A program made the translations under genes and the position numbers. From an uncultured bacterium (GTDB taxonomy: Bacteria; Actinomycetota; Coriobacteriia; Coriobacteriales; Coriobacteriaceae): a DNA stretch of 36,373 bases. The stretch spans positions 1-36,373 of the forward strand of contig CATWBO010000027.1 in assembly GCA_958349055.1 (NCBI GenBank), written 5' to 3'. Of this stretch, positions 33,310 through 36,373 are shown in pieces. The notes under the pieces are model-generated. The model was given only the letters and a program-made list of their open reading frames with translations. It had not been told where the DNA came from and did not search any database. Each line of letters opens with the position of its first letter. Within the stretch, counting starts at the first letter, position 1.

Positions 33310-34926
33310 TTAGTCATCCGACCCTTCGTCCATGATTCCCAGATCTTCGAGCGCATCCTTTGCCGCCAGTTCCATGGCAGGACCGATCAAGTCGATAAGA
33401 TCGGTCGCGATGACGCTCTTCTCACCATACTCCGTCGCCGCGGCAAAACCGGCGTAGCTGTGAAGTGCGACGGCGTACGAATACAGCAACTCCCAACGAT
33501 CCATCTCGTCGCGCATGGTGGCAAGCGTGCCGGCCAAAATACCCGCGAGGACATCACCCGAACCGGCAGTTGCCAGAGAAGCCGGACCCGAGAGCGGCAG
33601 CAGCACACGCTCAACGCCACAGATAGCCGTCGTCGGCCCCTTGGCAATGACCACCAGATTGTCGGAGCCTGCAGCCCAGACAACCTTCTGCGCGGCCGCA
33701 ATCGCGGTACCAAGGTCGTTCACCTCGTCACCGGCAACCAGACGCGAAAGCTCACGATAGTGCGGCGTCATAACCAACGGCTGCTCGCGACGATACATCT
33801 CGGGGTTACTATCAATACCGTCAATGGCAATCTTAGCAAGACAGTTGAGTGCATCGGCGTCCAAAATTAGCGGTACATCAAGCTCGAGCAAGCCCGAAAC
33901 CACCTGCATAGCGCCGGCAGACGTCGTCATACCGGGACCGCACAGCACGCAGCTGTACTTCTTTGCGATCTCGCACACCGTCATGCGCGCAGCGGCGCCA
34001 AAGGAGCCGCGCGAATCAGACGGAATAGCAAAGACGGGAATCGAAGGAAGTGCCATGCGAATGAGATTGGCACAGGCGTCAGGAGCCGCGACTGCCACGT
34101 AACCAGCACCCGCGCGAGCTGCAGACTTGGCCGCCATAATGGCAGCACCAGGATATTGCGCAGATCCGGCGACAATAAGCACAGAGCCACGGGAATACTT
34201 ATCGATATTCGATGGTAGCGGAGCAAAGTAATCAACTAAGTCACCGGGCTCGACAATCTCGGCGGCGTGGTCAACATCATCGATGACTTCGTCAAGACGG
34301 TCGTAAAGATTGCCGCAGATCAAATCGCCAGCATACTCAGGGCCATCAGCGCTATACAGGCCAATCTTGGGCGCAATCATCGTCACCGTGCGCTCGGCAC
34401 GAATGCAGTCGTCATCAACAACGCCCGTCTCGGCATTCAGGCCCGAGGGGACATCAATGGATACGACACAATCGGCGCATTCATTGACCGTAGGAATCCA
34501 AATGGAGAACGGCGCACGCAGATTCCCGTGGAAACCGGTACCAAAAATGGCATCGACAACAACATCGGCCTTATCGATCAAAACCTCGAGTTCGTCACGC
34601 GAGGGACCGACGCAAACGTGCACATCGCGACCGGCAGTTCGACGAGCAACATGACGTGCCAGAGCAGCAGGAATCTCATCCGGCTCAACCGGAGAAACGA
34701 TATCCACGTCCACACCCTTGTGGCTCAGGATATCGGCGGCAACCCAACCGTCGCCGCCATTATTACCAAAACCGACCAGAACGAGAACCCGATCGGGATT
34801 GAGCTTCAAGACCTCGTTGGCGGCAAACTCACCCGCCAGCTCCATAAGCTCAGCCTTCGAAGTTCCCTCGCGTTCGATAATATCCTCGAGGCGTACGACT
34901 TCCTCGGTACTCAAAACCGGTTTCAT
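33310..34926 (-). CDS. nnr: Bifunctional NAD(P)H-hydrate epimerase / ADP-dependent NAD(P)H-hydrate dehydratase
   Basis: This enzyme repairs damaged NADH and NADPH hydrates. The 538 residues hold an N-terminal NnrE (YjeF_N) domain, about 1-220, with FGNNGGDGW, AIFGTGF and SIDVPSGL. A C-terminal NnrD dehydratase domain (about 235-530) has the ribokinase-like YSRGSVLIVAGSAQYPGA, LILDADALN, MTPHYRE and ATAGSGDVLAGI motifs. The start abuts the acpS stop with no gap, so the two are co-translated. The N-terminus MKPVLSTEEVVRLE is normal for the family. Confidence 0.95.
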   Translation of the reverse strand: MKPVLSTEEVVRLEDIIEREGTSKAELMELAGEFAANEVLKLNPDRVLVLVGFGNNGGDGWVAADILSHKGVDVDIVSPVEPDEIPAALARHVARRTAGRDVHVCVGPSRDELEVLIDKADVVVDAIFGTGFHGNLRAPFSIWIPTVNECADCVVSIDVPSGLNAETGVVDDDCIRAERTVTMIAPKIGLYSADGPEYAGDLICGNLYDRLDEVIDDVDHAAEIVEPGDLVDYFAPLPSNIDKYSRGSVLIVAGSAQYPGAAIMAAKSAARAGAGYVAVAAPDACANLIRMALPSIPVFAIPSDSRGSFGAAARMTVCEIAKKYSCVLCGPGMTTSAGAMQVVSGLLELDVPLILDADALNCLAKIAIDGIDSNPEMYRREQPLVMTPHYRELSRLVAGDEVNDLGTAIAAAQKVVWAAGSDNLVVIAKGPTTAICGVERVLLPLSGPASLATAGSGDVLAGILAGTLATMRDEMDRWELLYSYAVALHSYAGFAAATEYGEKSVIATDLIDLIGPAMELAAKDALEDLGIMDEGSDD

Positions 34927-35466
34927 CTATGCTCCTAGCGTATCTTGCGAAGCATCGCCCAGGTGCTCCGTCAAAGCTGAATTTTGAAGCTGCTCTAGCT
35001 CATCCAAAACCGAGCGAGCCTCTTTAAATGTTTGTGCAACGCGCTCCTTGGTGCTCACCTTTTCCTCTTTAGGCTTCGGGCGAGCATCTTCGGTAATGGC
35101 AATGGCATTCGCGACGGCCAAATCTCCCGTCAGCGTAATGGAAAGCGCGACCTCAACAACACCAAGCTCTTGAGCAATCTCGAGCGCCCGACCCGAAAGT
35201 AACGCCTTAGGCTTTCCGAGCTTATCGCGCGTTACCGAGACGTCCTTGCGGCCGACACCCTGGCTAAAGCCCGTACCAAGAGCTTTGAGAACCGCTTCAC
35301 GAGAAGCAAAACGACTTGCGTAGTGCGCTGCAGGACGCGATGATGCATCGCAATATGCGCACTCTTCTTCGGTAAACACACGCCGAGCAAACGACGGCGT
35401 CTTTTCAAGGATTGATTTCATACTGGAAATCTCGACGATATCAACGCCGATACCAGCTTCAGCCAT
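34927..35466 (-). CDS. acpS: Holo-[acyl-carrier-protein] synthase with C-terminal extension
   Basis: AcpS moves phosphopantetheine from CoA to acyl carrier protein. The 179-residue product has the Mg/CoA motifs GIGVDIVEI near the start and RFASREAVLKALGTG (Glu of the KE pair). Normal AcpS is about 120 residues. After about residue 125 comes a charged, probably helical tail (KPKEEKVSTKERVAQTFKEA) of unknown role. The ATG at 35466 follows GGAGGTG, and the frame extends only four codons upstream. It is the first gene of the operon, behind a clear promoter. Confidence 0.92.
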   Translation of the reverse strand: MAEAGIGVDIVEISSMKSILEKTPSFARRVFTEEECAYCDASSRPAAHYASRFASREAVLKALGTGFSQGVGRKDVSVTRDKLGKPKALLSGRALEIAQELGVVEVALSITLTGDLAVANAIAITEDARPKPKEEKVSTKERVAQTFKEARSVLDELEQLQNSALTEHLGDASQDTLGA

Positions 35467-35495
35467 GTTCACCTCCATATCGCACAGACTAAGTT

Positions 35496-35525
35496 ATTGT
35501 AGCCCGTTCACAGAAGATGCGACAA
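35496..35525 (-). promoter_or_regulatory. Promoter of the acpS-nnr-alr-udg-tsaE-tsaBD operon
   Basis: On the minus strand, TTGTCG (35525-35520) and TACAAT (35501-35496) have an 18-bp spacer. They lie 30 bases ahead of the acpS ATG and are the only good boxes before the six tightly packed genes. Confidence 0.7.
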
Positions 35526-35569
35526 ACGAGGGTTATAAAACACAGCTACTATGTGAGACAAAAGCCCGT

Positions 35570-36290
35570 AAAATCAGAACCACCCTTAAAAAGGGTGGTT
35601 TGCTCTTAGGGTATAACCCACGGGCCCCGGGCTCGCGTCTAAAGGCGCGGGCCCGGACTTCGTCCAGGCCTAGTGCATCTTGACCCGTGGCGCGCCGGTC
35701 AAACCGGCGGGATCACCCCCTCCTGAAGGGGTCCTCGTACTCCTTCACGCTCAGCTTGTCCAGCGCGATGTCGTGGGACTCCTGCTCCCTGATGTACTTC
35801 GCGATCGTCGCCTCGTTCAGGCCGACGGTGGACACGTAGTAGCCCTCCGCCCAGAACTTCCTGTTGCCGAACTTGTACTTCAGGTTGGCGTGCCTGTCGA
35901 ATATCATCAGCGAGCTCTTCCCCTTCAGGTAGCCCATGACGCTCGCGACGCCGTACTTCGGCGGGATCGCCAGCAGCACGTGCACGTGGTCGGGCATCAG
36001 GTGCCCCTCGATTATCTCGATCCCCTTGTACTCGCACAGCTTCCTGAGGATCTCCCCTATGTCGCTCCTGATTTGGTTGTAGATGACTTTGCGCCTATAC
36101 TTCGGCGTGAACACGATGTGGTACTTGCACATCCACTTCGTGTGGGAAAGGCTGTAGGCCTTCTGGGCCATGGCGACCACCCCTTCGACTCGAATTCCTG
36201 ACGGCCTGAACAATCGTCAATATCGGTCGGAGGGGTGGCTTTGTAAAGCCGTTTGTCTCCACCCGCATAGCGGGTGGGTTGAAGCTGGCC
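35570..36290 (-). mobile_element. IS200-type insertion sequence (tnpA only)
   Basis: The Y1-transposase gene is flanked by related hairpins. One is CCACCCTT-AAA-AAGGGTGG near 35580-35600, the other CCACCCGC-ATA-GCGGGTGG at 36259-36277. Similar subterminal hairpins without inverted-repeat tips are the hallmark of IS200/IS605 ends. Further structure lies between the gene and the right end (35618-35708). Boundaries are approximate because this family makes no target duplication. No TnpB gene is present. Confidence 0.7.
35713..36171 (-). CDS. tnpA: IS200/IS605-family Y1 transposase TnpA
   Basis: This single-strand DNA transposase has 152 residues, the usual length. The HUH motif is seen in PDHVHVLLAIPP and the catalytic tyrosine in LNEATIAKYIREQE. 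KYHIVFTPKYRRK is the standard N-terminal block. The ATG at 36171 gives the family N-terminus; the frame extends to 36213 without family similarity. The gene appears intact. It sits next to the acpS promoter and points the same way. Confidence 0.93.
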   Translation of the reverse strand: MAQKAYSLSHTKWMCKYHIVFTPKYRRKVIYNQIRSDIGEILRKLCEYKGIEIIEGHLMPDHVHVLLAIPPKYGVASVMGYLKGKSSLMIFDRHANLKYKFGNRKFWAEGYYVSTVGLNEATIAKYIREQESHDIALDKLSVKEYEDPFRRG

Positions 36291-36328
36291 GCTGCGCGCC
36301 CAGCAGACTAAAGTCTTGACGCAAAAAA

Positions 36329-36352
36329 GGGGGAGGCCGCGAGGCCTCCCCC
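36329..36352. terminator. Strong hairpin, probably bidirectional terminator
   Basis: A perfect 10-bp stem GGGGGAGGCC/GGCCTCCCCC with a GCGA loop has an A-run before it and TTCTTC after it. It probably ends a gene located beyond the window edge. Confidence 0.75.
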
Positions 36353-36373
36353 TTCTTCAAGTCAAGCGTACGG

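Overview
The window looks like a chromosomal segment of a Coriobacteriia gut actinomycete, most likely Collinsella or a close relative. It is GC-rich, with short AT-rich promoters and purine-rich Shine-Dalgarno sites. Its gene set fits: phosphoketolase, CstA, Tat-dependent surface proteins and a fused TsaB-RimI-TsaD. The genus is inferred from gene content and style; no database was searched.

Layout. (1) 146-3907: a phosphoketolase gene and its LacI-type regulator, with paired palindromic operators at the phosphoketolase promoter. (2) 4091-7809: murB, a Tat-exported coiled-coil CHAP/NlpC-type wall hydrolase, and galE. (3) 8030-11932: malQ and glgP for alpha-glucan breakdown. (4) 11933-12388: no gene, but a regular array of alternating inverted repeats. 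(5) 12389-16754: a CUT1 sugar ABC importer (binding protein, two permeases, ATPase). (6) 17061-20455: a GntR/UTRA repressor divergent from a PTS EIIC-EIIB protein fused to a HAD phosphatase. A TTGTTTRAACAA-like palindrome occurs at the importer, gntR, PTS-HAD and malQ promoters, suggesting one alpha-glucoside regulon. (7) 20574-22643: a polyprenyl synthase and a peptidoglycan-binding protein with a degenerate C-terminal domain. (8) 22682-23697: tRNA-Gln followed by about 940 bases of repeats: tRNA-tail-like fragments, a 230-bp MITE-like element and a truncated copy of a new repeat type. (9) 23698-25890: an orphan wH-linker-TOPRIM protein resembling JetD. (10) 26074-28233: cstA behind a leader with a short peptide ending in Ile/Val codons and an intrinsic terminator. 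(11) 28643-35466: a tight operon acpS-nnrE/D-alr-udg-tsaE-tsaB/rimI/tsaD. (12) 35570-36290: an IS200-type element.

The most unusual structure is a repeat with a conserved core of about 70 bp, flanked in each full copy by a perfect 33-bp inverted repeat whose sequence is different at each locus (5131-5266 and 28496-28630; half copy at 23466-23528). The other leading candidates are the PTS-phosphatase fusion with its shared operator, the cstA leader, and the JetD-like protein without JetABC.

How the genes fit together: alpha-glucosides and maltodextrins enter by the ABC importer or the PTS-HAD protein. The HAD domain may release free sugar from the imported phospho-sugar, MalQ and GlgP convert glucans to hexose phosphates, and phosphoketolase drains fructose-6-P/xylulose-5-P to acetyl-P.
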